Assembly (NCBI GenBank): GCA_963821495.1
Contig: CAWGEA010000001.1
Location: 124,001 to 188,000, forward strand
DNA length: 64,000 bases
Source: AC-32 sp963821495
GTDB taxonomy: Bacteria; Actinomycetota; Thermoleophilia; Gaiellales; Gaiellaceae
Direction: 5' to 3'
Part shown: positions 6,876 through 16,534 of the stretch, piece after piece
Numbering within the stretch: position 1 is the stretch's first letter
Layout: the number at the start of each line of letters is the position of its first letter
The notes under the pieces: model-generated
What the model was told of the DNA's origin: nothing
The model's input: the letters and a program-made list of their open reading frames with translations, nothing else
Database searches by the model: none
Translations under genes and position numbers: made by a program

Positions 6876-9029
6876 TCAGGCGTGCCCGAACGTCACGTCG
6901 GGAAGCACGCGGTCGAGCCACCGCGGGAGCGACCAGGCGTGGCGGCCGAACACCCGCAGCAGCGTCGGGATCAGCACGAGGCGGACGAGCATCGCGTCGA
7001 GCAGGACGGCGAGGCCGAGGATGACCCCCATCTCCTTGGGCGGCAGCGGGCCCGACAGCGCGAAGGTGAAAAAGACCGCGACCATGACCGCGGCCGCGGC
7101 GAAGATCACGCGCCCGGAGTGGGCGAGCCCGCCGACCGCCGCTTCGCGCGCGTCGTGCGAGCGGTCCCAGTGCTCCTTCGCCGACGAGAGCAGGAACACC
7201 GTGTAGTCCATCGAGATCGCGAAGATCATCGCGAAGAAGAAGACCGGCGCCCACGCGTCCATGAACCCCTGGGGCTCGAAGCCGAGCAGGCCGGCGCCAT
7301 GGCCGTTCTGGAAGATCAGGCGCCCGATTCCGAAGGCAGCTCCCGTCGCGAGCAGGTTCGTGATCACGCCCAGGGCGGCGATCAGCGGCGCTTGCAGGGC
7401 GACCAGCAGGAGCAGGAAGCCGAGGGCGAGCACGACGCCGATCACGAGCGGCGTCTTTGCGCCCAGGGCCTGCTCGAGATCGTGATTCTCGGCGACGGCG
7501 CCTCCCACGAGCGCTCCTGCCGGGAGCGCGTTGCGCAGGCGGTCGATCGTCCTCCCGACGCTCGCGTTGGAGGGATCGGCGGTGGGTGTGGCCTGGACGA
7601 GGACGAGCCCGTTGCCGCCGACCTGCGGCGGAGCGACCCGGGCGATCCCGGAGTCGCGGCGCGCAATCGACGCGACTCGCGTCGCCTCGGCGGTCGGGGC
7701 GACGATCTGGAGCGCTCCGGGCGCGCCCGGGCCGAAGGCCTGCTGAACCTGCACGTAGCCGACGCGCGAGCCGTCGTTCTTCGGCACCACCTTGATCGAG
7801 GGCATCCCGGTCTTCAGGCCGAAGATCGGCAGCGCGAGCAGGACGAGCAGCAGCGTCGCGGCCGGGCCGAAGAGATGAGGGTGTCGCCAGAGCCGCTCGC
7901 CCCAGCGGGCAAAGCGCGGCGAGCGGTGCTCGCCCGAGTGCACCCAGCGCAGCGGGAGCGCATCGACCTTGGGGCCGAGCTTCGCGAGCACGGCAGGCAG
8001 GAGCGTCAGGGTCGCGGCGAGCACGAACGCGACGCTGAGCATGATCCCGAGGGCCATCGAGCGGAAGGCGGGGCTCGGCACGAGCATCACGGCCGAAAGC
8101 GAGACGAGGACGGTGGCACCCGAGAAGAGCACCGCCTTGCCGGCCGTGTCCATCGTGATCGCGACCGCGTCGCGAGGACGCAACTCCGAGCCGAAGTAGG
8201 CACCACGGAAGCGGTGGACGACGAAGAGCGCGTAGTCGATCCCGAGCGCCAGCGCGAACATCAGCGCGAAGTTCATCGCCCAGATCGAGATCTCAAAGCC
8301 GTGCGTCAGCAGGGCGAGCAGCCCCGCGGAGGCGAGCAGGCCTAGCATCGTTAGCAGCAGCGGCAGGCCCGCGGCGACGAGCGACCCGAACGCGAGCACC
8401 AGGATCGCGAGCGTCACCGGCCACGAGTAGAGCTCGGAGCGCATCATCGCCTTGCGGTTCGCGGCGTTGAAGTCCGACCACATGCCGGAGGCGCCGGTGA
8501 GGGTGACCGAGACGTCCGGGGTCGAGAGCGTTCGGAGCTTGCCCTTCAGCGAGTCGGCGGCGGCGACCATCGCGGTCGGGTCGCGCCGGGCGCCGCCCAC
8601 GATCAGCGCCACGTGGCCGTCGCGGGAGATCGAGCTGCCGGCGGCCGGGGACACGACCGTCGAGATGCGCGGGTCGGAGCGGAGCACGGCCTCGACGCGC
8701 GCGACCGTCGAGCGGAAGGCGGGGGCGCTCGCTGTGAGCGTCGAGGAGCGGACGACGACCACCGGCGCGGCACTCGAGAGCCCGCCGAAGCTTCTCTGGA
8801 TCAGGCCTCGCGCCTGGACGGACTCGGACCCGTTCGCCTGCCAGCCGGCGCCCGAGAGCGCGGTCTCGACCTTGGGCGCGAACACCGCCAAGACCAGGGC
8901 CACCGCCGCCCAGGCAAGCGCGACCACGCGAACGTGGTCTGCCGCCCAGCGGCCGAGCCGGCCGATCAGGCCCACGACCTCCGGGTGCTCGACGGTTCGT
9001 GCCACTTCGGGTGCTTCTGCGACGCCCAC
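6876..9029 (-). CDS. MMPL/RND-family exporter
   Basis: About 717 residues with two RND repeats: a membrane segment near the N-terminus (VVALAWAAVALVLAVFAP), a periplasm-type loop, five to six membrane segments, then a second loop and membrane bundle. This is the MMPL layout used for export of lipids, hydrophobic compounds or drugs. A polar membrane helix with GIDYALFVVHRFRG in repeat 1 and SMDYTVFLLSSAKE in repeat 2 carries the usual Asp-Tyr proton-relay pair. I chose GTG 9029 because TATAGT ends 9 bases upstream; a TTG at 9047 would lie inside the promoter. ArsR is divergent. Confidence 0.85.
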   Translation of the reverse strand: MGVAEAPEVARTVEHPEVVGLIGRLGRWAADHVRVVALAWAAVALVLAVFAPKVETALSGAGWQANGSESVQARGLIQRSFGGLSSAAPVVVVRSSTLTASAPAFRSTVARVEAVLRSDPRISTVVSPAAGSSISRDGHVALIVGGARRDPTAMVAAADSLKGKLRTLSTPDVSVTLTGASGMWSDFNAANRKAMMRSELYSWPVTLAILVLAFGSLVAAGLPLLLTMLGLLASAGLLALLTHGFEISIWAMNFALMFALALGIDYALFVVHRFRGAYFGSELRPRDAVAITMDTAGKAVLFSGATVLVSLSAVMLVPSPAFRSMALGIMLSVAFVLAATLTLLPAVLAKLGPKVDALPLRWVHSGEHRSPRFARWGERLWRHPHLFGPAATLLLVLLALPIFGLKTGMPSIKVVPKNDGSRVGYVQVQQAFGPGAPGALQIVAPTAEATRVASIARRDSGIARVAPPQVGGNGLVLVQATPTADPSNASVGRTIDRLRNALPAGALVGGAVAENHDLEQALGAKTPLVIGVVLALGFLLLLVALQAPLIAALGVITNLLATGAAFGIGRLIFQNGHGAGLLGFEPQGFMDAWAPVFFFAMIFAISMDYTVFLLSSAKEHWDRSHDAREAAVGGLAHSGRVIFAAAAVMVAVFFTFALSGPLPPKEMGVILGLAVLLDAMLVRLVLIPTLLRVFGRHAWSLPRWLDRVLPDVTFGHA

Positions 9030-9038
9030 TTCGAGACC

Positions 9039-9069
9039 ACTATACAACTAAATCGTTGCAGAGTATAAT
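9039..9069. promoter_or_regulatory. divergent MMPL/arsR promoter with nested palindromes
   Basis: Rightward TATAAT (9064-9069) ends 7 bases before the ArsR GTG; leftward TATAGT (9039-9044) is 9 bases from the MMPL GTG. Between them lie two nested inverted repeats: TATAC (9041-9045) with GTATA (9063-9067), and CAAC (9045-9048) with GTTG (9055-9058). This AT-rich dyad covering both -10 boxes is a natural operator for the ArsR-type repressor, giving control of both genes at once. Confidence 0.65.
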
Positions 9070-9076
9070 CCAGGCG

Positions 9077-9421
9077 GTGAACCTTCCCCACCCGCTGACC
9101 GAAGACCTCGCCGAGCTGATCGCCCGCCGCTTCCGCGCCCTCGGCGACCCGTTGCGCGTTCGGATCCTCGACCTGCTCCGCGATGGGGAGCTGAGCGTGA
9201 GCGAGCTGGCCGCGCGCCTCGGCGCGGGGCAGCAGAACGTCTCGAAGCACCTCGCGGTGCTCGCGGACGCAGGGATGGTCGCCCGTCGCAAGGGCGGCAA
9301 CCACGTCTACTACGACATCGCGGACGAGCGGGTCCTCGCGCTGTGCGAGCAGGTCTGCGGCTCGCTCCAGTCGCACCTCTCGAGCCTGGCCGCCGTCGTC
9401 GGCGGTGGACGCGCCCGCTAG
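9077..9421 (+). CDS. ArsR-family winged-helix repressor
   Basis: A 114-residue ArsR/SmtB-type regulator. The winged helix spans residues 15-85, with LRDGELSVSELAARLG and the recognition helix QQNVSKHLAVLADAGMV, then a wing with RKGGNHVYYDIAD. Two C-terminal Cys (LCEQVCGS) could sense metal, thiol or oxidant, but the classical ELCVCD metal site is absent. The start is GTG 9077, directly behind a consensus TATAAT, so the mRNA should be leaderless. It probably represses itself and the divergent MMPL-DUF302 operon. The tail overlaps the convergent dehydrogenase by 4 bases. Confidence 0.88.
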   Translation: MNLPHPLTEDLAELIARRFRALGDPLRVRILDLLRDGELSVSELAARLGAGQQNVSKHLAVLADAGMVARRKGGNHVYYDIADERVLALCEQVCGSLQSHLSSLAAVVGGGRAR

Positions 9422-10629
9422 CGCGACTGCGCGAGGGCCGGCGCCCAGGCGGCGATCGGCGAGGAGTCGCCGTCGCCGTTCAGCCGCCGGTAGCCGAGCG
9501 CGTGCTCGGCCTGCATCAGCTTGTGGATCTGCGTCGTGCCCTCGTAGATGATCGGCGCCCTTGCGTTGCGGAAGTAGCGCTCGATCCCGTACTCCGCCGA
9601 GTAGCCGTACGCGCCGTGCACCTGGATCGCGAGGTGCGCGGCGCGGAAGGCGGACTCGGTCGCGTGCCACTTGGCGAGTGAGGTCTCGCGGGTGTTCCGG
9701 ACGCCCTGGTTCTTCAGCCATGCCGCCTGCATCACGAGCAGCTTCGACGTCTCGTAGCCGAGCACCATCTCCGCGATCATGTCCTGCACGAACTGGTACT
9801 TCCCGATCGGCTCGCCGAAGGTCTCCCGCTCCCGCGCGTACTCGACCGACCGCTCCAGGCAGGCCCGCACGACGCCGCAAGCGCCGGCGGCGACCGTGAA
9901 GCGCCCCTGGTCGAGGCTGTACATCGCGATCTCGAAGCCCTGGCCCTCCGCGCCGACGAGGTTCTCGGCCGGCACCTCGACGTTCTCGAAGAACAGCTCG
10001 CCGGTCGAGCCGGCCCAGATCCCGAGCTTGTGCTCCGTCTCCCGCGTCGAGACGCCGGGCCATTCCCGCTCGACCACGAAGGCCGAGATGCCTTTGTGCT
10101 TCGCCGACGGGTCGGTCTTCGCGAACACGAGCTGGTGGTCGGCGACCGTCGCGTACGAGATCCAGTTCTTCTGCCCGTTCAGGACGTAGGTGTCGCCCTC
10201 GCGGCGTGCGGTGGTGCGCATCGCGGCCACGTCCGATCCCGCGCCCGGCTCGGTCAGCCCGAAACAGGCGAGCTTGTCGCCGCGCGCCTGCGGCGCGAGG
10301 TAGCGCTGCTTCTGCTCCTCGGTGGCGTAGCGCAGCAGCGAGAGCGAGTTCAGCCCGACGTGCACCGAGATCAGCGTCCGGAACGCTGCCTCGCCGCGCT
10401 CGATCTCCTCGCACGCGAGCGCCTCGGCCACGAAGTCGAGGCCAGCGCCGCCGTACTCCTCCGGGATTACGATCCCGAGCAACCCCAGCTCGGCCATGCC
10501 CTCGATCACGCCCATGTCGAGCCGGTGCTCGATGTCGTTCTCGATCGCGTTCGGCAGCACGCGCTCGTCGACGAACGCACGCACCGTGTCCTGAATCAGG
10601 CGCTGCTCGGGGGAGAGCTCGAAGTCCAC
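9418..10629 (-). CDS. acyl-CoA dehydrogenase
   Basis: A 403-residue flavoprotein of the acyl-CoA dehydrogenase family, which oxidises acyl-CoA to the 2-enoyl-CoA and passes electrons to ETF. The FAD/substrate motif CFGLTEPGAGSD and the catalytic-base region IIYEGTTQIHK (Glu) are intact, and the three-domain length is normal. Start GTG 10629 begins DFELSPEQR; a TACACT box (10636-10641) ends 6 bases away on the same strand. An isobutyryl/short-branched or glutaryl-type substrate cannot be separated from sequence alone. It is a single-gene unit, divergent from the Wzy-like gene. Confidence 0.9.
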   Translation of the reverse strand: MDFELSPEQRLIQDTVRAFVDERVLPNAIENDIEHRLDMGVIEGMAELGLLGIVIPEEYGGAGLDFVAEALACEEIERGEAAFRTLISVHVGLNSLSLLRYATEEQKQRYLAPQARGDKLACFGLTEPGAGSDVAAMRTTARREGDTYVLNGQKNWISYATVADHQLVFAKTDPSAKHKGISAFVVEREWPGVSTRETEHKLGIWAGSTGELFFENVEVPAENLVGAEGQGFEIAMYSLDQGRFTVAAGACGVVRACLERSVEYARERETFGEPIGKYQFVQDMIAEMVLGYETSKLLVMQAAWLKNQGVRNTRETSLAKWHATESAFRAAHLAIQVHGAYGYSAEYGIERYFRNARAPIIYEGTTQIHKLMQAEHALGYRRLNGDGDSSPIAAWAPALAQSR

Positions 10630-10636
10630 CGCGCAA

Positions 10637-12532
10637 GTGTACGGACGCGAGAACGCCAAGACCCTCCTTGACCCGCGCGGGCTCGCGCCCGGGCTCGTCG
10701 CCGCGCTCGTCGTCGGCGCCCTCGCTGCCGATGCCGGCGGTTACGACCCGACCAGCTGGGGGTGGAGCACGGTCGCCCTCCTGATCGTCGTCGGCGCCGC
10801 GCTGATCGCCGGAGGTCGGCGGCTGGCTCCGCTCGAGTGGGCCTTGCCGGCAGCGCTCGCGGCGCTCGCGGCCCTGGTCTGGCTCTCGCTGGCCTGGTCG
10901 TCCGATTTCTCGCAGACCGTCCTGGAAGGCGAGCGGATCCTCCTCTACGTCGCAGCGACGTCGGCGCTGCTCCTGCTCGGGCGTCGCTCGCGCGTGGAGG
11001 GCCTGCTCGCGTCGTTGGCGGCGGCGACCACCGCGATCTGTGCCTACGCGCTGATCGTGCGGATGTTCCAGCCCGGCAGCGGCGCCTACCAGGTCGACGC
11101 CGTCAACCCGCAGGCCGGGTTCAGGCTCGCGCGGCCGCTCGGCTACGCAAACGCGCTCGCGATCTTCGCGGCGATGGGAATCCTGCTCTCGCTCGGGCTC
11201 GCCGTCCGCGCGCGGACCACCGCGGTCCGGGCACTCGCCGCGTCGGCGCTCGTGATCCTCGCTCCGACGCTGTACTTCACCTACGGGCGCGGGGCCTGGA
11301 TCGGACTCGCGGCGGGGATAGTGGCGCTGCTCGCGACCGAGCGTGACCGGCTCGAGGTGGTCGGACGAAGCCTGGCCCTGGCGGTCGCCCCCGCAATCGC
11401 CGTCGTGCTCGCCTCCCGCACCCACCCGCTGACGAGCGAGCCGGGAGCGGTCGCGGCGGCACGGCACGACGGTCACCGCCTGGCGGTGGCGCTCCTCGTT
11501 CTCGCCGTCGCGGCGGCCCTCGTCCCCGCCGCGCTCGACCGGGCACGCATCACCATCGGTCCCATCAGGCGGCGAACGCTGATCGTCGTCCTGGTGCTGG
11601 TCGTCCTCGCGGTCGTCGCTGCCGGTCTCGCTGCGGTCGGCGGCCCGGGTGCTGCGGCCCGCCGCGCCTATCACGCCTTCAACGCCCCGGCCCCGCTCGT
11701 CAAGACCGACACGAGCAGCCGGCTCTTCAGCCTTTCGGGAAGCAACCGCTCGGACTACTGGCGGGTCGCCTGGCGGGAGTTCCAGGCGCACCCGTGGCTG
11801 GGAGGTGGAGCGGGCAGCTACCAGCGCTTCTGGCTGCGGCACCGGAGTCAGGGCCTTCCCGTTCGCGACGCCCACAGCCTCTACCTCGAGACGCTCGCAG
11901 AGCTCGGCCCGCTCGGCCTCGCACTCCTGCTCTGCGCGCTGGCCGCACCGCTCGCGCCCGTCAGGGCGGCTCGCAGGAGCCCGCTCGCCGCCGCCGCGCT
12001 GGGCGCCTATGTCGCCTTCCTCGTTCACGCAGGCGTCGACTGGGACTGGGAGATGACGGCCGTGACCATGGCGGCGCTGGCCTGTGGAGTCGCGCTGCTG
12101 CTCGCTGCCCGCGGTGCGGAGGCGCCGCCCCTCGGCCGCCCGCTACGCGTAGTAGGCGTCGCGCTCACCGCCCTCGTCGCGTGCGTCGCGCTCGTCGGCT
12201 ACGCGGGCAACCGGGCCGAGGCCTCGGCCGCCGACGCGCTCGACGCATCGCAGCTCCACGCAGCCGCGGACGACGCCAGGCAGGCGCGGCGCTGGGAGCC
12301 GTGGTCAGCGGAGCCGTGGCGACTGCTGGGGGAGTCGCAGCTCCAGGCCGGAGAGGTCGTGCAGGCGCGCGCGAGCTTCCTGCGCGGCCTCGAGGAGGAT
12401 CGCGGAAGCTGGGAGCTCTGGCTCGACCTCGGCCTGGCGAGCCAGGGTCGCGAGCGCGCGCTCGCGCTCGCGCACGTGGCCGTGCTCAACCCCCTCAGCA
12501 CCGAGCTTCGAGAGCTACGCGGCTCTCCGTGA
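10637..12532 (+). CDS. O-antigen ligase/Wzy-like membrane protein with TPR-like tail
   Basis: A 631-residue membrane protein with about 12 hydrophobic segments. The large outer loop carries SDYWRVAWREFQAHPWLG, GAGSYQRFWL and RDAHSLYLETLAELG, the pattern of the Wzy_C/O-antigen ligase superfamily that joins or polymerises undecaprenyl-linked glycans. After the last segment about 100 residues form helical TPR-like repeats. Architecture and motifs match the 60511-62418 protein, so the two are paralogues. Start GTG 10637 is only 7 bases from the divergent dehydrogenase start and has no -10 box in front, so the true start may be further in. Confidence 0.75.
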   Translation: MYGRENAKTLLDPRGLAPGLVAALVVGALAADAGGYDPTSWGWSTVALLIVVGAALIAGGRRLAPLEWALPAALAALAALVWLSLAWSSDFSQTVLEGERILLYVAATSALLLLGRRSRVEGLLASLAAATTAICAYALIVRMFQPGSGAYQVDAVNPQAGFRLARPLGYANALAIFAAMGILLSLGLAVRARTTAVRALAASALVILAPTLYFTYGRGAWIGLAAGIVALLATERDRLEVVGRSLALAVAPAIAVVLASRTHPLTSEPGAVAAARHDGHRLAVALLVLAVAAALVPAALDRARITIGPIRRRTLIVVLVLVVLAVVAAGLAAVGGPGAAARRAYHAFNAPAPLVKTDTSSRLFSLSGSNRSDYWRVAWREFQAHPWLGGGAGSYQRFWLRHRSQGLPVRDAHSLYLETLAELGPLGLALLLCALAAPLAPVRAARRSPLAAAALGAYVAFLVHAGVDWDWEMTAVTMAALACGVALLLAARGAEAPPLGRPLRVVGVALTALVACVALVGYAGNRAEASAADALDASQLHAAADDARQARRWEPWSAEPWRLLGESQLQAGEVVQARASFLRGLEEDRGSWELWLDLGLASQGRERALALAHVAVLNPLSTELRELRGSP

Positions 12533-12611
12533 ACGCACGCCGCAAGATTCTCGGTTCCAGGGGATCAGCTTGGGCACTCACGTGAGAAACCGACCCTCGG
12601 GGGTTTTGCCC

Positions 12612-13292
12612 ATGGAAAAACTCAGGAACTCAGGACGCGCTCGCATCGCCGCTCTGGCGGCTGCGGTTCTCGCGGCCGGCGTGTTCGCGTCCCTGGCGGC
12701 GGCGGGATACGGGGCGAAGCTCGTCTCGTTCTCGCACACCTCGCCGACAGCGGCCCAGTACCCGCAGTCGAAGGTGACGATCTGCCACCACACGCATTCG
12801 CAGACGAACCCGTTCGTGACGATCACCGTCTCGGTGCACGCGCTCCCCGCGCACCTCAAGCACGGCGACACGGTCGGGGCCTGCACGCAGCAGGCGCCGC
12901 CGGTGCCGGTGGTGGGTGGGAAGGTGCACAAGCTGCACAAGGTGCATCCGTCCAAGCCGCGTGCCGACAAGAGCCGGCTGCACCGTCACGGCAAGCCTGC
13001 GAAGACGACACCTGCGGGCAAGACGCACGGCAAGAGCAACGGTGCCAAGAGCCACGGCCAGGCGCCGACCGGTCAGGCCACCGTCCACGGCAAGAGTCAA
13101 GCCCAGACCAAGACCCACGGCTCGAACAAGGGCCAGGGCAAGGGTCACGGCAAGGACCACGCCAAGACTCACGGCCAGGGCAACGGCGGCGGTCAGGGCA
13201 ACGGCCAGGGCAACGGCCACGGCCAGGGCCAGGGGCCGGGGGATACCCACGGCAACTCCGGCGGTGGCAAGGGCAACGGCCACAAGCAGTAG
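12612..13292 (+). CDS. secreted His/Gly/Lys/Gln-rich protein
   Basis: A 226-residue exported protein. The signal peptide has basic residues, then a hydrophobic run ending in LAAAGYG. The mature part starts with KVTICHHTHSQTNPFVTIT followed by VHALPAHLKHGDTVGAC; this Cys-His pattern recurs in secreted actinobacterial proteins of unknown role. From about residue 105 the sequence is low-complexity, built of KTHGKS, GQGKGHGK and GQGNG units, very basic and His-rich. It could bind metal, wall polymer or nucleic acid. ATG 12612 was preferred over ATG 12570 because it gives a standard signal peptide. It is a single-gene unit with a terminator behind it. Confidence 0.75.
   Translation: MEKLRNSGRARIAALAAAVLAAGVFASLAAAGYGAKLVSFSHTSPTAAQYPQSKVTICHHTHSQTNPFVTITVSVHALPAHLKHGDTVGACTQQAPPVPVVGGKVHKLHKVHPSKPRADKSRLHRHGKPAKTTPAGKTHGKSNGAKSHGQAPTGQATVHGKSQAQTKTHGSNKGQGKGHGKDHAKTHGQGNGGGQGNGQGNGHGQGQGPGDTHGNSGGGKGNGHKQ
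13000..13290 (+). repeat. low-complexity Gly/His/Gln/Lys-coding repeats
   Basis: The last third of the secreted-protein gene consists of imperfect short repeats such as cacggcaag, cagggcaacggc and ggccagggc. They encode HGK, QGNG and GQG units. The repeats are degenerate and probably expand or shrink by slippage. Confidence 0.7.
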
Positions 13293-13320
13293 CGCTCGTT
13301 CTGCTCAGACGAATCACCAG

Positions 13321-13346
13321 AGAGAGCCCCGGCCGCGGGGCTCTCT
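13321..13346 (+). terminator. intrinsic terminator
   Basis: A perfect 10-bp stem, AGAGAGCCCC / GGGGCTCTCT, with the 6-base loop GGCCGC, lies 29 bases after the stop of the secreted-protein gene. The tail (CGTTGT) is only weakly T-rich, as is usual in GC-rich actinobacteria. It separates the gene from the downstream enolase-superfamily gene. Confidence 0.8.
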
Positions 13347-13363
13347 CGTTGTAAGGTCGCCTC

Positions 13364-14401
13364 GTGCCGGCCGGAGGAACCTACGGAGGCTTCGCCGCGT
13401 TGCCGCTCGAGGTCGGCTCGTACGAGCTCGAGCGGCTGGAGCGGCCCGTCACCCGCGGCTTCACCCGCGTGACGACGGTCGTGCACCTGAGCGACGGCGG
13501 CGCTGAGGGCCTCGGCGAGGACGTCACCTGGTATCCGGAGCACCACGACCGCGAGCAGGCTGCTGGAGCGGTGCTGCCGCTCGCCGGCTCGTGGACGCTC
13601 GAGTCGTTCTCCGACGCGCTCGACATGCCCGACCCGCACCGGCGCTGGGCCTACGAGAGCGCGGCGCTCGACCTGGCGCTGCGGCAGGCGGGCACGAGCC
13701 TGGCGCGGGCGGTCGGCCGTGAGTCACGGCCCGTCGCGTTCGTGATCTCGCCCGGCCTCGGCGACCCGCCGACGGGCCGCGTCGTCCGCCGCTGGCTCGA
13801 GCTCGAGCCGAGTCACCGCTTCAAGCTCGACCCGGCGGGGGACTGGAGCGACGAGCTGATCGCCGAGCTCGCCACGACCGGCGCGATCGTCACCGCCGAC
13901 TACAAGGCGTACTACAGCCAGGAGGACGGGCCGCCGCCGGACGCCGAGCTCTACCGCCGCGTGGCCGAGGGCTTCCCGGAGGCCTACCTCGAGGACCCGG
14001 CGCTCACCGACGAGACCGATGCCGTCCTCCTGCCGCATCGCGACCGGGTCACCTGGGACGCGCCGATCCACTCGGTCGCCGACGTCGAGGCGCTCCAGTT
14101 CGCGCCGCGCGTGCTCAACTCGAAGCCTTCGCGCTTCGGCCGGCTGCAGGAGCTGCTCGCGTTCTACGACCACTGCGACGCGAACGGCATCGCCCTCTAC
14201 GGCGGCGGGATGTTCGAGCTCGGCCCCGGCCGCGGCCAGATCCAGTACCTCGCATCGCTCTTCCACCCCGACGGCCCGAACGACGTCGCGCCGCGCGCCT
14301 ACAACGAGCCGGAGCCGCGCGAGGGCCTCCCGCCCAGCCCGTTGCAGCCGGCGGCGGAGGAAACGGGGTTTCGGTGGAGCGAAGCCGCCGCTATTGTTTG
14401 A
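13364..14401 (+). CDS. enolase-superfamily (mandelate racemase/MLE-like) protein
   Basis: A 345-residue protein with the enolase-superfamily plan: an N-terminal capping domain (about 1-110) and a barrel. Barrel strand ends carry FKLDPAG, AIVTADYKAYY, YLEDPAL, NSKPSRFG and GGGMFELGPGRGQ. The EDPAL Glu-Asp and the Lys in NSKPSRFG resemble the metal and base positions of muconate-cycloisomerase relatives. The usual KxK general-base pair is not obvious, so the reaction is unknown and the protein may be divergent. The start is GTG, with TAAGGT (13352-13357) 6 bases upstream. The next gene follows after 26 bases. Confidence 0.7.
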   Translation: MPAGGTYGGFAALPLEVGSYELERLERPVTRGFTRVTTVVHLSDGGAEGLGEDVTWYPEHHDREQAAGAVLPLAGSWTLESFSDALDMPDPHRRWAYESAALDLALRQAGTSLARAVGRESRPVAFVISPGLGDPPTGRVVRRWLELEPSHRFKLDPAGDWSDELIAELATTGAIVTADYKAYYSQEDGPPPDAELYRRVAEGFPEAYLEDPALTDETDAVLLPHRDRVTWDAPIHSVADVEALQFAPRVLNSKPSRFGRLQELLAFYDHCDANGIALYGGGMFELGPGRGQIQYLASLFHPDGPNDVAPRAYNEPEPREGLPPSPLQPAAEETGFRWSEAAAIV

Positions 14402-14417
14402 CTGACTAGTCAATCAA
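14398..14417. promoter_or_regulatory. 20-bp palindromic operator, TetR type
   Basis: TTGACTGACTAGTCAATCAA is a 20-bp inverted repeat whose 10-bp halves match at 9 of 10 positions (TTGACTGACT versus TTGATTGACT). It lies 10 bases before the ATG of the acyl-CoA dehydrogenase. TGACTGAC-based dyads of this kind are typical of TetR-family regulators of fatty-acid, phenylacetate and sterol catabolism. A repressor released by an acyl-CoA is the likely mode. The regulator is unknown; the window's own TetR at 4560 is a candidate. Confidence 0.75.
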
Positions 14418-14427
14418 TGAGGCGGAG

Positions 14428-15609
<1,182 letters not shown>

Positions 15610-15693
15610 GGCTCATGGCCGGCGAGCTCAGAGGGACGCCCGGCAGAGCCGTGCGTCCCGAGGTCGGCGCCGCAAACGGCGCCTTGGTCGCGC

Positions 15694-16512
15694 GTGGCGA
15701 TTGAGATCGACCTCTCGGGGCGGGTTGCGCTCGTCACCGGGAGCTCTCGGGGCCTGGGCCGGGCGGACGCCCTCGCACTTGCGCGCGCCGGCGCGGACGT
15801 GGTGCTCGCCGACATCCAGCTCGAGGGTGGAGAGCCCGCCGACGAGTACGGCCTGCTCGCCCAGGCGGCGCGCGCGCAGGGGCTCGTCTACACCGAGCAG
15901 ACGGCCGAGGAGATCCGCACACTCGGCCGCCGAGCCGTCGCGGTGCGCTGTGACGTGACCGACCGCGCGCAGGTCGACGCCGCCCTTGCGACGGAGCTCG
16001 GCCCGCCCGACATCCTCGTCGCGAACGCCGGCACGCTCGACCACGTCGCGCGGCTCGAGGAGCAGTCGCCGGAGCTCTGGGAGCGCGACCTGCGCGTGAA
16101 CCTGACCGGCGTCTTCAACTGCGCACAGGCGGCGTGGCCGGCGATGGTCGAGCGCGGCTGGGGCCGGATCGTGACCATGGCGTCCGTCGCCGGCACGCTC
16201 GGCGGCTTCGGGCAGGCCAGCTACGCGGCGACGAAGGCCGGCGTGATCGGCCTGACGAAGACGCTCGCGCTCGAGGGCGCCCGGCACGGCATCACCGCGA
16301 ACGCGGTGGTCGCGGGGATCATCGGCACGGAGGCCTTCGGCTTCGGCAACCCGGAGATGAACGAGCGGATGGTGAGGCGTACCGCGCTCAGGCGCACCGG
16401 CGAGCCCAACGAGGTGGCGAGCGTGATCGCGTTCCTCTGCTCGGATCTCGCCTCGTACGTGACCGGTGCGGCCATCCCCGTGGCCGGCGGAATCGACCTC
16501 TTCACCTTCTGA
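15694..16512 (+). CDS. short-chain dehydrogenase/reductase
   Basis: A 272-residue classical SDR with a Rossmann fold. TGSSRGLG (about residues 15-22) binds the dinucleotide, VANAG lies near 105, the catalytic Ser is in TMASVAG, and the Tyr-Lys pair is in SYAATKAG. Asp-Ile after the second strand (LADIQ) favours NAD(H). A longer-than-usual insertion follows this strand. A 3-hydroxyacyl-CoA or related alcohol is plausible given the acyl-CoA dehydrogenase upstream, but the substrate is inferred. The GTG start has no -10 box nearby, consistent with read-through from upstream. Confidence 0.88.
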   Translation: MAIEIDLSGRVALVTGSSRGLGRADALALARAGADVVLADIQLEGGEPADEYGLLAQAARAQGLVYTEQTAEEIRTLGRRAVAVRCDVTDRAQVDAALATELGPPDILVANAGTLDHVARLEEQSPELWERDLRVNLTGVFNCAQAAWPAMVERGWGRIVTMASVAGTLGGFGQASYAATKAGVIGLTKTLALEGARHGITANAVVAGIIGTEAFGFGNPEMNERMVRRTALRRTGEPNEVASVIAFLCSDLASYVTGAAIPVAGGIDLFTF

Positions 16513-16534
16513 AACCGCCGCTACACTCCTGTCC

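Noticed and set aside
8966..12028. A 1020-codon open frame on the minus strand, and other very long frames at 27166-29130 and 4551-6620
   Set aside because: They run antisense or out of phase to genes with clear family motifs and have the Arg/Ala/Asp-heavy composition of shadow frames in GC-rich DNA.
12533..12611. A longer N-terminus for the His-rich secreted protein from ATG 12570
   Set aside because: It would place 14 non-signal residues before a complete signal peptide that starts at ATG 12612.
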